The notes beneath the pieces were generated by a model. That model did not search any database, had not been told where the DNA came from, and saw nothing but the letters and a program-made list of their open reading frames with translations. Made by a program: the position numbers and the translations under genes. Positions 18,574 through 26,766 of a DNA stretch of 64,000 nucleotides are shown one piece after another (the first letter of the stretch is position 1; every line of letters begins with the position of its first letter). This DNA is from Geochorda sp036562495 (GTDB taxonomy: Bacteria; Bacillota; Limnochordia; Limnochordales; Geochordaceae). The DNA is taken from NCBI GenBank assembly GCA_036562495.1, contig DATCKA010000092.1:1-64000 (forward strand). The letters run 5' to 3'.

Positions 18574-19518
18574 CTACGGCTCCCGGCAGGCCTCCCGAGC
18601 CGCCACGATGAGGTCCGCCGGCGTGTCGGTCGGGACCGCGCACCCGGGCCCGATGATGAGACCGGAGCGACCGACACGGGCGATGGTCTCCCGTACCATG
18701 CGGCGGACCTCCGACGGGGCGCGTCCCGTCAGTCCGACCTCGTCGATGCCGACGATGAGCGCGGCGCGGGTGGCGGCGCGTGCCTCCTCCAGCGTCGGCG
18801 GGGAGTGGTGCACGGACCAGTTGAATGCATGGGCGGGGTAGTGCTCGAAGACGGGTTTCCAACGCAGCCGGGTCCCGTGGAGATGGGCCACGTTGAAATA
18901 GAATTTGCCGGCGCGCGCGAGCTCCGCTGCCGTCTCCATGACGGCGAGGTCGTAAGGCATGACCCATTCCTCGAATTGAGACTCGCTCATCTCGTCTTCG
19001 CCGATGCCGTTGATCGAGTAGAAGATTCCTGCGGCGCCCGTCTCGGCCACGGCCTTGACGTAAGATTGTAAGGTCTCGGTAACGGATTCGAGAAAGTTCT
19101 TGAATGCCGTTGGATGGCTCTCCCACAACGGCATCATGTGGCTACGCAGCGTGCGACGCGCGACGCCCAGAGGGCTGAAGACGGTTTCGATGAATGGAAC
19201 GTCGGCTCCCAGCCTGGCCCCTATTTCCCGAAGGCAACGCAGTTGCTCGGCGAGCTCCGGTGCCTCCATGGAAAATCGGGTGAAGCGACGCAACGCCTCG
19301 ACCGTCTCCACCTCCGTCACGCCCGGCGGCATCGGGTAGCGATAATCGCTCATCACCTTGAGCCAGTCGAGATCGTAGGCTTCGAAGAAATCGACGTGGA
19401 TGGCCGCCGTGCGATGGGCAGGAAGGTGCTGGGTGCCGAAGTGGAACCAAATGGAAAAGAGCACGCCTGCGCTGTCGTCGCCTGCTAGAGCCCGCCGCAA
19501 ACGCTCCGCTCGCGTCAT
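18574..19518 (-). CDS. Uroporphyrinogen decarboxylase (URO-D) family protein, probably a methyltransferase-type homologue
   Basis: 314 residues from ATG 19518 behind GGGGAGGCG. It begins MTRAERLRRALAGDD like the URO-D/MtaA superfamily and has FSIWFHFGTQH, INGIGEDEMSESQFEEW and HLHGTRLRWKPVFEHYPAHAFNW. The N-terminal arginine motif of true haem-pathway HemE is not seen and no other haem gene is nearby, so a corrinoid- or C1-transfer role or an uncharacterised decarboxylase is more likely than haem synthesis. The middle of the gene (about 18840-19330) is visibly richer in A/T than its neighbours, suggesting transfer. Confidence 0.72.
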   Translation of the reverse strand: MTRAERLRRALAGDDSAGVLFSIWFHFGTQHLPAHRTAAIHVDFFEAYDLDWLKVMSDYRYPMPPGVTEVETVEALRRFTRFSMEAPELAEQLRCLREIGARLGADVPFIETVFSPLGVARRTLRSHMMPLWESHPTAFKNFLESVTETLQSYVKAVAETGAAGIFYSINGIGEDEMSESQFEEWVMPYDLAVMETAAELARAGKFYFNVAHLHGTRLRWKPVFEHYPAHAFNWSVHHSPPTLEEARAATRAALIVGIDEVGLTGRAPSEVRRMVRETIARVGRSGLIIGPGCAVPTDTPADLIVAAREACREP

Positions 19519-19641
19519 GTCCGGACGCCTCCCCCTTGCCCCCGACAGGGGCGCCTGTGATATTCTCAATAGGTGACTGACAATCCTGGAATGCTGGAGT
19601 CCTGTGCCGGCCCGACATTTGGAATGTGGGAGCGGCGATCG

Positions 19642-21633
19642 ATGCGGTATCGTCAGTTGACGGGTCAAGAGCCGCCTGCGGCGTTGGACGGGGAGACGTA
19701 TCGAGCGTTGAGCCTCCCTGCCCAGACGGCCTTGCTCGCCTTGCTCTTCTCCAGGGCGAGCCTACCGGCACCGGAGCTGGCCGGTGCCGGTGCCGATCAG
19801 GTGGTCGCCAGGGTGGCGGCCCTGGTCGGGGGCAAGCAGGCGGCCCTGGAGGCCCTCTGGGAGGCGAGGCGGGCAGGCCTCGCCGTGCTGATGAGGGAGC
19901 GCCGCTACGATCTATACCTGCTGCCCGACGAGAGTCGACAGATTTTGTGGAATATCGGGGCCCGTGACCTGAGGTCCCGCCGGCCGCCCATCACCTTCGT
20001 GGTCGAGACGGCCTTCGGGCAGGAACGCTTCGATGCCGCCGGGGTCGAGGCCGCAAGCGCCCTTCTCTTCGACCTGGCGGCGGTCATCGCCTTCGTGCGG
20101 GCCGAGGAGGCACCCCTGGGGCCCGGGGGGCACTTGCAACGGCGGGCGCAGCATCGCCTCACCGAGTACCTCTCCCTCAAGGAGCCTCTGGCGCCCGACA
20201 CCGGCCCCTTCGCTCCCGAGCCTCCGAGGATGGGCTTCTTGCTGGACCTTGCCAAGCGCATCGGCCTGGTGCAGGTGGCGCCCGGAGACGGCGAGTTCTT
20301 GCAGGAGGGCCCGCTGGCCGATGCATGGCTGCAGGCGGGACCGGGTCGCCGGCTCGCCCGGGTCATGGCCGGCTTCTGCGCCATGGCCGGGGGCTCCGAG
20401 GTCGACGCGCTCATCGCCCTGGATGCCTCCCGCTGGGTGGCGGCTCCCGGGAGGGGCGTCTGGGTCAAGGGCTTCGCGGAGGCCATCAGCCACTTCGAGG
20501 ATGAACCCTTTCCGGCCTATCGCCTGGTCTCGCTGATCAAGACGCTGCAGCGGCTGGCCTGGATGGGGGCCGTCTTCATGTGGCGGGCCCGCTGGCACGA
20601 GCCGCCGCCCGAGTCGGGCGAGGCGGGCAACGTGTCGGTCAAGCCGGCGCCCAGCCAGCGCAAAGGGCTGCCCCCGTTGTCCGACGTCGCCTTCGGGATC
20701 ACCGCCATCGGGCGGGTGTTGTGGGATGCGCTGAGCGACCCCCGCGCCATGCTGGAGGCGGCTCGTCTCGACGAGGATGCCGATGCGGAGCCGCCGGTCG
20801 TCTCCAATGGCGCGCGGCCGGGCAGGCTGGCGGCTCTGGACGGTGGCACGACCGTCGATCAACATGAGACAGCGGCACCGGCGGTCTCCATCGACCAGCG
20901 GCTGGCCCAGCTGCTGCCCGAGGACGAGGCGCACGCGTTCATCCAGCCCAACTTCGAGATCCTGGCGCCACGCCATATGCGCCCCGATCGCCTGGCGCGG
21001 CTGATGGAGATCTCCGAGGTCGTACGCTCCGATCGGATGGTGCAGCTCCGCCTCGACGTGGAGCGAGCGGCGGCCGCCGTACGGTCGGGCCGGTGGGCAC
21101 CGGCCGAGGTGGTCGGACTGCTGCGAGAGGCGTCGCGCCACGAGCTGCCTCAAAACGTGCAGTTTACCCTGGTGGATGCCCTCAAGCCCCTGGGCCGGGT
21201 GCAGCTCATGGACGGCATCCTGGTGCGCACCGACGACGCGACGGTGGCGTCCGCCCTGCTCGAGGGCGCTCGAGCCCGCGGCATCCCCATCGACCGGGTG
21301 GCCCCGGAGGCGCTCTGGATCGAACGGCGCCACGTGAGCGCACTGCTGGAGGCGGCCGAGCGCTGCGGGTATCCGGTCCGGCCCTGGGTCAAGGGCACCC
21401 GGGTAGCCTACCCGGCCCAGCGGGCCGATGAGGTGGGGCAGGCGCTGGAGAGCGCAGCCCGCCAGGCGGCCCGGGAGGCGGGGGTCCTGGTGGAGCGGCG
21501 TCCGCCACCTTCCCTGACGCGGGGGCGGCGGGACCTCACCTTCGTCCCGCCTGGAAGCGAGGCCGATCTGCTCGAAGCGGCGGATCGGACACCGGGTCTG
21601 TCCGCCTCCTCGAGGTCCCGCCGGGGGGAGTGA
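19642..21633 (+). CDS. Helicase-associated protein with XPB/Ssl2 N-terminal-like (Helicase_C_3) domain
   Basis: 663 residues from ATG 19642 (GGGAG about nine bases upstream; a GTG at 19573 is possible). A long helical N-terminal region is followed near residue 440 by FIQPNFEILAPRHMRPDRLA, the hallmark of the domain found at the N-terminus of eukaryotic XPB and in stand-alone bacterial partners, then ALWIERRHVSALLEAAERCG. No Walker motifs. In Mycobacterium an equivalent gene (Rv0862c type) lies beside the XPB helicase. Here it ends seven bases before xpb, so they surely act together, probably in DNA repair or unwinding. Confidence 0.82.
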   Translation: MRYRQLTGQEPPAALDGETYRALSLPAQTALLALLFSRASLPAPELAGAGADQVVARVAALVGGKQAALEALWEARRAGLAVLMRERRYDLYLLPDESRQILWNIGARDLRSRRPPITFVVETAFGQERFDAAGVEAASALLFDLAAVIAFVRAEEAPLGPGGHLQRRAQHRLTEYLSLKEPLAPDTGPFAPEPPRMGFLLDLAKRIGLVQVAPGDGEFLQEGPLADAWLQAGPGRRLARVMAGFCAMAGGSEVDALIALDASRWVAAPGRGVWVKGFAEAISHFEDEPFPAYRLVSLIKTLQRLAWMGAVFMWRARWHEPPPESGEAGNVSVKPAPSQRKGLPPLSDVAFGITAIGRVLWDALSDPRAMLEAARLDEDADAEPPVVSNGARPGRLAALDGGTTVDQHETAAPAVSIDQRLAQLLPEDEAHAFIQPNFEILAPRHMRPDRLARLMEISEVVRSDRMVQLRLDVERAAAAVRSGRWAPAEVVGLLREASRHELPQNVQFTLVDALKPLGRVQLMDGILVRTDDATVASALLEGARARGIPIDRVAPEALWIERRHVSALLEAAERCGYPVRPWVKGTRVAYPAQRADEVGQALESAARQAAREAGVLVERRPPPSLTRGRRDLTFVPPGSEADLLEAADRTPGLSASSRSRRGE

Positions 21634-21639
21634 CGTCGT

Positions 21640-23499
21640 TTGGGCTATCGTCCCGAAAACCCGCTCATCGTCCAGAGCAATCACGAGATCCTGCTGGAAG
21701 TGGACAATCCCCGCTACGAAGAGGCCAGGGACGCCCTGGCCCGCTTCGCGGAGCTGGAGAAGAGCCCCGAGCACATCCACACCTACCGGATCACGCCCCT
21801 GTCGCTCTGGAACGCGGCGGCCTCGGGGCTGTCGGCCTCCGACGTGCTGGAGGTGCTGGAGCGGTACGGCAAGTTCGACGTGCCGCTGGCCATCTCCCAG
21901 GCCGTCCGGGAGTACATGGGGCGGTACGGGCTCGTCAAGCTGGTGCGCGGGGGTCAGGCGCCGCCCAACGGCCAGGCGGGCCGGGCAGGGGCGCGGCGCT
22001 CCCGGGCGGGTGCGGGCAGCCGGGACGGCGAGGTCCTGCTGCTCACCAGCACGGAGCCTGCCATCATCGAGGAGATCGCCCACCACCCGCGCCTTCTGCC
22101 CTACCTCGTCGGGCGTGTCGACGAGCGGACACTGGCCGTCGACGGGCGGTACAGGGGCCACGTCAAACAGGTACTGGTCCACATCGGCTATCCGGTCGAG
22201 GACCTGGCGGGATACGTCCAGGGAGCGCCTCTGGAGGTATCCCTGCGCTCCGTGACGCGCTCGGGACGGCCGTTCGCCCTGCGCGACTACCAGCAGCAGG
22301 CGGTCGACGCCTTCTGGATGGAGGGCTCGGAGAGGGGCGGCAACGGGGTGGTCGTGCTGCCCTGCGGGGCGGGCAAGACCATCGTGGGGATCGGAGTCAT
22401 GGCGCGGGCCCGCACGCAGACGCTGATCCTCTCCACCAACGTGACGGCCGTGCGCCAGTGGGTGGCCGAGATCCTGGACAAGACCACCCTCAGCGAAGAG
22501 GACGTGGGCGAGTACACCGGCGAGGCCAAGGAGATAAAGCCGGTCACCGTCGCCACCTACCAGATCCTGACCCACCGCGGGCCCGGAGACGAGGAGTACC
22601 CGCACTTTGCCCTCTTCAACAGCCGTGACTGGGGGCTCATCATCTACGACGAGGTGCACCTGTTGCCGGCCGACGTCTTTCGCATCACGGCCGAGATCCA
22701 GGCACGGCGGAGGCTGGGGCTGACGGCGACGCTCATCCGGGAGGACGGCCGGGAGACCGACGTCTTCAGTCTCATCGGGCCCAAACGCTTCGACGTGCCC
22801 TGGCGCGATCTGGAGAAGGCCCGATGGATCGCCACGGCCGAGTGCTTCGAGTTGCGGGTGCCGCTGGACGACTCGGTGCGCATGAGCTACGCGGTGGCCG
22901 AGGACCGCGAGAAGTTTCGCATCGCCTCCGAGAACCCCCGCAAGTTGGCGGTGGTCCGGGCCCTGTGCCGCTACCACCGCGACGACCAGGTGCTCATCAT
23001 CGGCCAGTACCTCTCTCAGCTCGAGACCATCGCCTCGATGCTGGATGCCCCCCTCATCACGGGGCGCACGCCCAACGCCCGGCGGGAGGAGCTCTACGCG
23101 GCCTTCAAGGAGGGCCGGATCAAGTGCCTGGTCGTCTCCAAGGTGGCCAACTTCGCGGTGGACCTGCCGGACGCCAGCGTGGCCATCCAGGTCTCGGGCA
23201 CCTTCGGCTCCCGGCAGGAGGAGGCCCAGCGACTGGGTCGCATCCTGCGGCCCAAGGCCGGCGACAACGTGGCCCGATTCTATTCGATCGTCACGGCGCC
23301 CAGCACCGAGCAGCGCTTCGCGTCCAAGCGGCAGCTCTTCTTGACGGAGCAGGGCTACCGCTACGCCATCTACTCCGCCGAGCACGCCATGGCGTTGCTC
23401 GAGGCGGGCCAGGGGCTCAGCGTAGACGGCGAGGCGCCCGCGATGACCGGGGCGCCTCCGGGGTCACCAGCCCTCCTCGAGGCCGACCGACAGCCGTAA
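21640..23499 (+). CDS. XPB/Ssl2-type DNA repair helicase
   Basis: 619 residues starting at TTG 21640 behind GGGGGGAG. The N-terminal damage-recognition-like domain (PLIVQSNHEILLEVDNPRYE) is followed by RecA-like domains: RPFALRDYQQQAVDAFW, Walker A LPCGAGKT, DEVH box IIYDEVHLLP, GLTATLIRED (motif III), an RED-like element, SKVANFAVDLPDASVAIQV, and motif VI EEAQRLGRILRP. These match superfamily 2 XPB, a 3'-5' helicase. A low-complexity Ala/Gly/Arg insertion sits at about residues 105-127. Transcribed with the upstream partner gene. Confidence 0.95.
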   Translation: MGYRPENPLIVQSNHEILLEVDNPRYEEARDALARFAELEKSPEHIHTYRITPLSLWNAAASGLSASDVLEVLERYGKFDVPLAISQAVREYMGRYGLVKLVRGGQAPPNGQAGRAGARRSRAGAGSRDGEVLLLTSTEPAIIEEIAHHPRLLPYLVGRVDERTLAVDGRYRGHVKQVLVHIGYPVEDLAGYVQGAPLEVSLRSVTRSGRPFALRDYQQQAVDAFWMEGSERGGNGVVVLPCGAGKTIVGIGVMARARTQTLILSTNVTAVRQWVAEILDKTTLSEEDVGEYTGEAKEIKPVTVATYQILTHRGPGDEEYPHFALFNSRDWGLIIYDEVHLLPADVFRITAEIQARRRLGLTATLIREDGRETDVFSLIGPKRFDVPWRDLEKARWIATAECFELRVPLDDSVRMSYAVAEDREKFRIASENPRKLAVVRALCRYHRDDQVLIIGQYLSQLETIASMLDAPLITGRTPNARREELYAAFKEGRIKCLVVSKVANFAVDLPDASVAIQVSGTFGSRQEEAQRLGRILRPKAGDNVARFYSIVTAPSTEQRFASKRQLFLTEQGYRYAIYSAEHAMALLEAGQGLSVDGEAPAMTGAPPGSPALLEADRQP

Positions 23500-24054
23500 G
23501 GAGGGAGAGCCTCCCCCGCCTGCCCCCAGCGCCGTCGCGTAGCGAAGCTGGATGTAGAGGCCGCTGAACCAGCCTGGCTCCAGCACCAGGGCTGCCTGGT
23601 CGTGAGCGAGGTCTTGGTTCCAGATGGACGGGTAGAAGGCGGCCACGAACGAGCCGTACCGGATAGCGATGCCGTTGAGGGCTCGGTCGAAGGGAGCCTC
23701 CTGCAGCGGCAGCCGGCGCAACGTGTAGTAGACGCCGATGAGCGGCCGGCCGCTGCGGTAGTTTTCCACCACCCCGCCCAGGCGGAAGTCCCACTCTGAC
23801 CGGGCGCTGAGCGTGCCCTGTAGACTCCCCGCCAGCGAAGCGACGCCCACCTCGCTGGGCTGCAGCGGCACCTTGACCCCGATCCCCCAGTCGAGGCCGA
23901 TGGCGTCGGCCTCCGTCAGGCCCCAGACGATGCCGGCCCGCCAGAAAGGCTGTGGGCGCGGCTCCAGCAGGGCGTCCGCCGGCTTGGCCGCTCCCAGCAC
24001 GATGAATGCGACAGTCGCCAACAACCATCCCGTTGCGTGTCGGTTGCCCACCAT
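23464..24054 (-). CDS. Exported barrel-like protein of unknown function
   Basis: 196 residues from ATG 24054, which has GAGGAGG seven bases upstream; ATG 24075 would add seven residues. Signal peptide GNRHATGWLLATVAFIVLGA ends near AKPADA. The mature protein has alternating aromatic strands (PFWRAGIVWGLTEADAIGLD, GVYYTLRRLPLQEAPF, SFVAAFYPSIW, GLYIQLRYATAL, LRLSVGLEEGW) and ends in W, which suggests an outer-membrane beta barrel, though no family is recognised. The 3' end overlaps the convergent XPB helicase gene by 36 bases. Confidence 0.7.
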   Translation of the reverse strand: MVGNRHATGWLLATVAFIVLGAAKPADALLEPRPQPFWRAGIVWGLTEADAIGLDWGIGVKVPLQPSEVGVASLAGSLQGTLSARSEWDFRLGGVVENYRSGRPLIGVYYTLRRLPLQEAPFDRALNGIAIRYGSFVAAFYPSIWNQDLAHDQAALVLEPGWFSGLYIQLRYATALGAGGGGSPSLRLSVGLEEGW

Positions 24055-24094
24055 GACGTGCCTCCTCGACGCCACGGGTTAGACGCGTCGCTGG

Positions 24095-24580
24095 TTATTC
24101 CTTCCTGGCCGCCTGAGCCCGGGCCTCGCGCAGGCGGTCGAGGGTGCGCAGGACCTCCTCGGCATGCCCGTCCACCTTGACGTCTTCGAAGACGTGGGCC
24201 ACTCGGCCCTCGGGGTCGATGAGGAAGGTGACGCGCCGGGCGCTGGTGCCACGCTCGTTGAGGACATCGAGCTGCCGCGAGATGCTGCGGTCGTGATCGG
24301 AGATGAGCGGGAAGCGCAGGCCGCACGCATCGGCGAAGCGACGGTGGGAGGCCTCGCTGTCCACGCTGACGCCGACCACCTCGGCGTCGCGCTCCCGCAG
24401 CGCCTCCAGGATGGCGTCGAAGGCTCGGGCCTCCCGGGTGCAACCGGGGGTGTTGTCTTTGGGGTAGAAGTAGAGGACCAGCCACTTGCCCAGGAACTGC
24501 CGTGTCGAAAGACGCGTGCCGGCCTGCGTGGGACCAGCCACTTCGGGCATCTCGTCGCCGGGCTTGACCGCAACGGCCAC
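24095..24580 (-). CDS. Peroxiredoxin, BCP/PrxQ family, lacking the usual second cysteine
   Basis: 161 residues from GTG 24580; a longer frame reaches 24655 but the family length favours 24580. Peroxidatic cysteine in YFYPKDNTPGCTREARAF: the Pro-x3-Thr-x2-Cys motif is intact. BCPs often have a resolving Cys five residues later; here that position is Arg/Ala, so it would act as a 1-Cys or use a distant Cys such as that in ADACGLRFPLISD. Reduces hydroperoxides in the cytoplasm. Forty bases upstream of the exported barrel-like gene on the same strand. Confidence 0.9.
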   Translation of the reverse strand: MAVAVKPGDEMPEVAGPTQAGTRLSTRQFLGKWLVLYFYPKDNTPGCTREARAFDAILEALRERDAEVVGVSVDSEASHRRFADACGLRFPLISDHDRSISRQLDVLNERGTSARRVTFLIDPEGRVAHVFEDVKVDGHAEEVLRTLDRLREARAQAARKE

Positions 24581-24740
24581 CGCGATCGACCTGCCTTCCT
24601 GAGGGGTCTTCGGGCGACACGGGTTATTCTGACGCGCCGGGGAGCCGGGCTTCAAGGGATGGCCCGTTCACCCTGCGAATCAGGCAGGGAGACGGTAGGG
24701 GGCCCCGAGTGGTGCCGCCGTCACGAGGAGGGACGCGAGG

Positions 24741-25535
24741 ATGGATCTGGGACTGCAAGGCAAGGTGGCCGTCGTGGCAGCCGCGTCCGAGGGGCTGGGA
24801 TACGCCGCGGCGCGGGCGCTGGCGGCCGAGGGGGCGAGGCTGGCCATCTGCTCGCGGCGCGCCGACGCCATCGACCGGGCGGCCCGTTCGATCCGGGAGG
24901 CCACCGGCGCTGAGGTGCTGGCCGTCACCGCGGACGTGAGCCGGGCCGAGGACATCGCGCGCCTGGTGGAGGCCGTCGACCGCCATTACGGTCAGGTCGA
25001 CGTGCTGGTCACCAACGCCGGTGGGCCCCGGCCTGGGACCTTCTTCGAATTGAGCGATGCCGACTGGCAGGCCGCCTTCGATCTCCTGGTCATGAGCGTG
25101 GTCCGCATGGTGCGGGGCTTCGTGCCCCTCATGCGCAAGACGGGGAGAGGCGGCTCCATCCTGGCCCTGACCTCGTACAGCCTCAAGGAGCCCATCCCGG
25201 GCCTCATGCTCAGCAACGCCATGCGCGCGGCCCTGGCGGGGCTGCTCAAGACGCTGTCGCAGGAGCTCGGCCGCGAGGGCATCCGGGTCAACGTCATCGT
25301 CCAGGGCCGCTTCGACACGGAGCGGGTGCGGGAGCTGGACCGGATCCGGGCCCAGCGGGAGGGCATCACGCCGGAGCAGGTGGTGCAGCGCTACGCCGAC
25401 CAGATCGCGCTGCGCCGATACGGGCATCCCGACGAACTGGCACGGGTCATCGCCTTCCTGGCGTCGGACGCGGCCAGCTACGTCACGGGAGCGGCGCTCA
25501 CCATCGACGGCGGACTGGTCAAGGGCCTGCTCTGA
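24741..25535 (+). CDS. SDR-family oxidoreductase with altered catalytic site
   Basis: 264 residues. Rossmann-type N-terminus (GKVAVVAAASEGLGYAAARAL in place of TGxxxGxG), NAG motif VLVTNAGGPRPG, ISS-like region LALTSYSLKEPIPG. Where classical SDRs have Tyr-x3-Lys the sequence reads SNAMR, so Tyr is Ser and Lys is Arg. A subset of FabG-like proteins shares this change and their reactions are not well defined. The cofactor-binding Asp (ADVSRAED) and C-terminal GAALTIDGGLVKG are kept. ATG follows CACGAGGAGGGACGCGAGG. Isolated gene. Confidence 0.87.
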   Translation: MDLGLQGKVAVVAAASEGLGYAAARALAAEGARLAICSRRADAIDRAARSIREATGAEVLAVTADVSRAEDIARLVEAVDRHYGQVDVLVTNAGGPRPGTFFELSDADWQAAFDLLVMSVVRMVRGFVPLMRKTGRGGSILALTSYSLKEPIPGLMLSNAMRAALAGLLKTLSQELGREGIRVNVIVQGRFDTERVRELDRIRAQREGITPEQVVQRYADQIALRRYGHPDELARVIAFLASDAASYVTGAALTIDGGLVKGLL

Positions 25536-25546
25536 GCGAAAAGGGG

Positions 25547-25582
25547 GGGCGGGCCCCGCCACGAGGGCGAGCGCCCGCCCCG
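25547..25582. terminator. Bidirectional GC-rich hairpin between convergent genes
   Basis: GGGGCGGGC (25547-25555) pairs perfectly with GCCCGCCCC (25574-25582). An A-run on the left (25540-25543) acts as a T-tract for the leftward transcript. It lies between the SDR gene and the convergent bd-like oxidase operon. Confidence 0.6.
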
Positions 25583-25612
25583 TCGCGTTGCGCGTGCGGC
25601 GCGAAGGGACCC

Positions 25613-26740
25613 TCAGGCCTGCAGGCGCTCGAGTCCCTCGCGCCACGGGTAGCGGAGCAGCATATAGGCGACGAAGGCGAGCCCCGCTACCAGCAGCAGA
25701 CCGAACAAGACCAGGGGAGTCAACTGCAGGTCGACCCGCCACATCTCCGGCTGAAGGTAAGGCTGCAGCGAGTCCATCCGCACCCCGTGTCGGGCCACGG
25801 CCAGCCCCGCCGCCATGGCAACCGTGCCCGCGAGCGCGCCCGCCGCCCACCGAAGGGCACCGGGCCCGCCGGGTCGCGAGCGAGCGGCCCGCTCCGCCAG
25901 GAGCCAGGCAGCAGCCATCACCACGCCGCCGGCCACCGCGATGGCTATCCCCACTCGCACCAGCGGCACCGTCTCGACGACCGGCACCAGAGCCAGCCCG
26001 TACCAGGCCGAGGCCGCCGCCTGCAGGACGAGGGTCACGGCAAGGGCGCGACCGACGCCCGCCCGTACCCGGCGAGCAGGCTCCGGAGCGACGCGCGCCG
26101 CCACGTGGCCCACAGCCAGCACGTACGAAAGGCCGACCAGTAGCAGGTTGAGCAAGGCGTGGACGTAGCGGGGCCACAGCGTCGGCTCGGACACGTTGAG
26201 CGCGGTGCCCGACAGGTTGAAGAGCTCCCCGTACCGCTCCGGGTGCGGGAAGAGGCTCATGTTGTTGACCAGCGCGAAAGCCGTCCAGACCAAGGCTCCC
26301 AGCGTCACCGCCAGGCCCCAGGCCGGGGCCCGAGGGCCGTGCTTGCGGCGCAGGGCCCAGGCGTAGAGGGCGTAGTACCCCACGATGAGCACGGGAATCA
26401 CGCTGACCCAGCTCCAGGCCACGAAGGTCGAAGCCGTGTAGAAGAACGGCCCGTACAGCACCTGCACGAAGAGCAGGGGGGCCACTCCCGTCGTGATGGA
26501 GAAGGCCATGGCCACGGGCAGGGCCTGGGAGAGGTGGGCGCCCAGCAGCCGCGCGGGCCCGGCCCGGAGCTCGTCGTGCGCCCGCCCGGCCACGGCACTG
26601 ACCAGGCCGATGGCCGTGCCCCCGAGGGTCACGCCGACGAAGAGCGTGTGCAGCGTGTAGGTCAGCACCAGCAGCACCTGCAGCAGCCAGGGCGGCGCGG
26701 GGATCCCGATGGGATCGGGGCCAGGAAGCATGGCCGGCAT
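25613..26740 (-). CDS. CydA-like membrane subunit (cytochrome bd-like complex, second subunit)
   Basis: 375 residues from ATG 26740, chosen because AAAGGAG lies nine bases upstream; GTG 26770 overlapping the previous stop is possible. About nine membrane helices. The four-helix start resembles CydA: H31 in YTLHTLFVGVTLGG corresponds to the b595 His, and H194 in WPRYVHALLNLLLVGL to the b558 His. The helix that carries the paired glutamates in CydA has none here (WSWVSVIPVLIVGYYALYA). The protein complements the next-listed subunit, which has the glutamates but lacks the H194 equivalent. Role: partner in a quinol- or cytochrome c-linked bd-like complex (inference). Confidence 0.75.
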   Translation of the reverse strand: MPAMLPGPDPIGIPAPPWLLQVLLVLTYTLHTLFVGVTLGGTAIGLVSAVAGRAHDELRAGPARLLGAHLSQALPVAMAFSITTGVAPLLFVQVLYGPFFYTASTFVAWSWVSVIPVLIVGYYALYAWALRRKHGPRAPAWGLAVTLGALVWTAFALVNNMSLFPHPERYGELFNLSGTALNVSEPTLWPRYVHALLNLLLVGLSYVLAVGHVAARVAPEPARRVRAGVGRALAVTLVLQAAASAWYGLALVPVVETVPLVRVGIAIAVAGGVVMAAAWLLAERAARSRPGGPGALRWAAGALAGTVAMAAGLAVARHGVRMDSLQPYLQPEMWRVDLQLTPLVLFGLLLVAGLAFVAYMLLRYPWREGLERLQA

Positions 26741-26766
26741 CCTCGACATCTCCTTTCCCCATGGGT

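Noticed and set aside
18574..19518. HemE of haem synthesis
   Set aside because: The HemE N-terminal arginine motif is not visible and no haem genes are near; kept as a UROD-family protein.
19912..23385. A 1157-residue open frame on the minus strand opposite the helicase genes
   Set aside because: Gly/Arg/His-rich shadow of the XPB pair, which has clear helicase motifs on the plus strand. High GC keeps antisense frames open.
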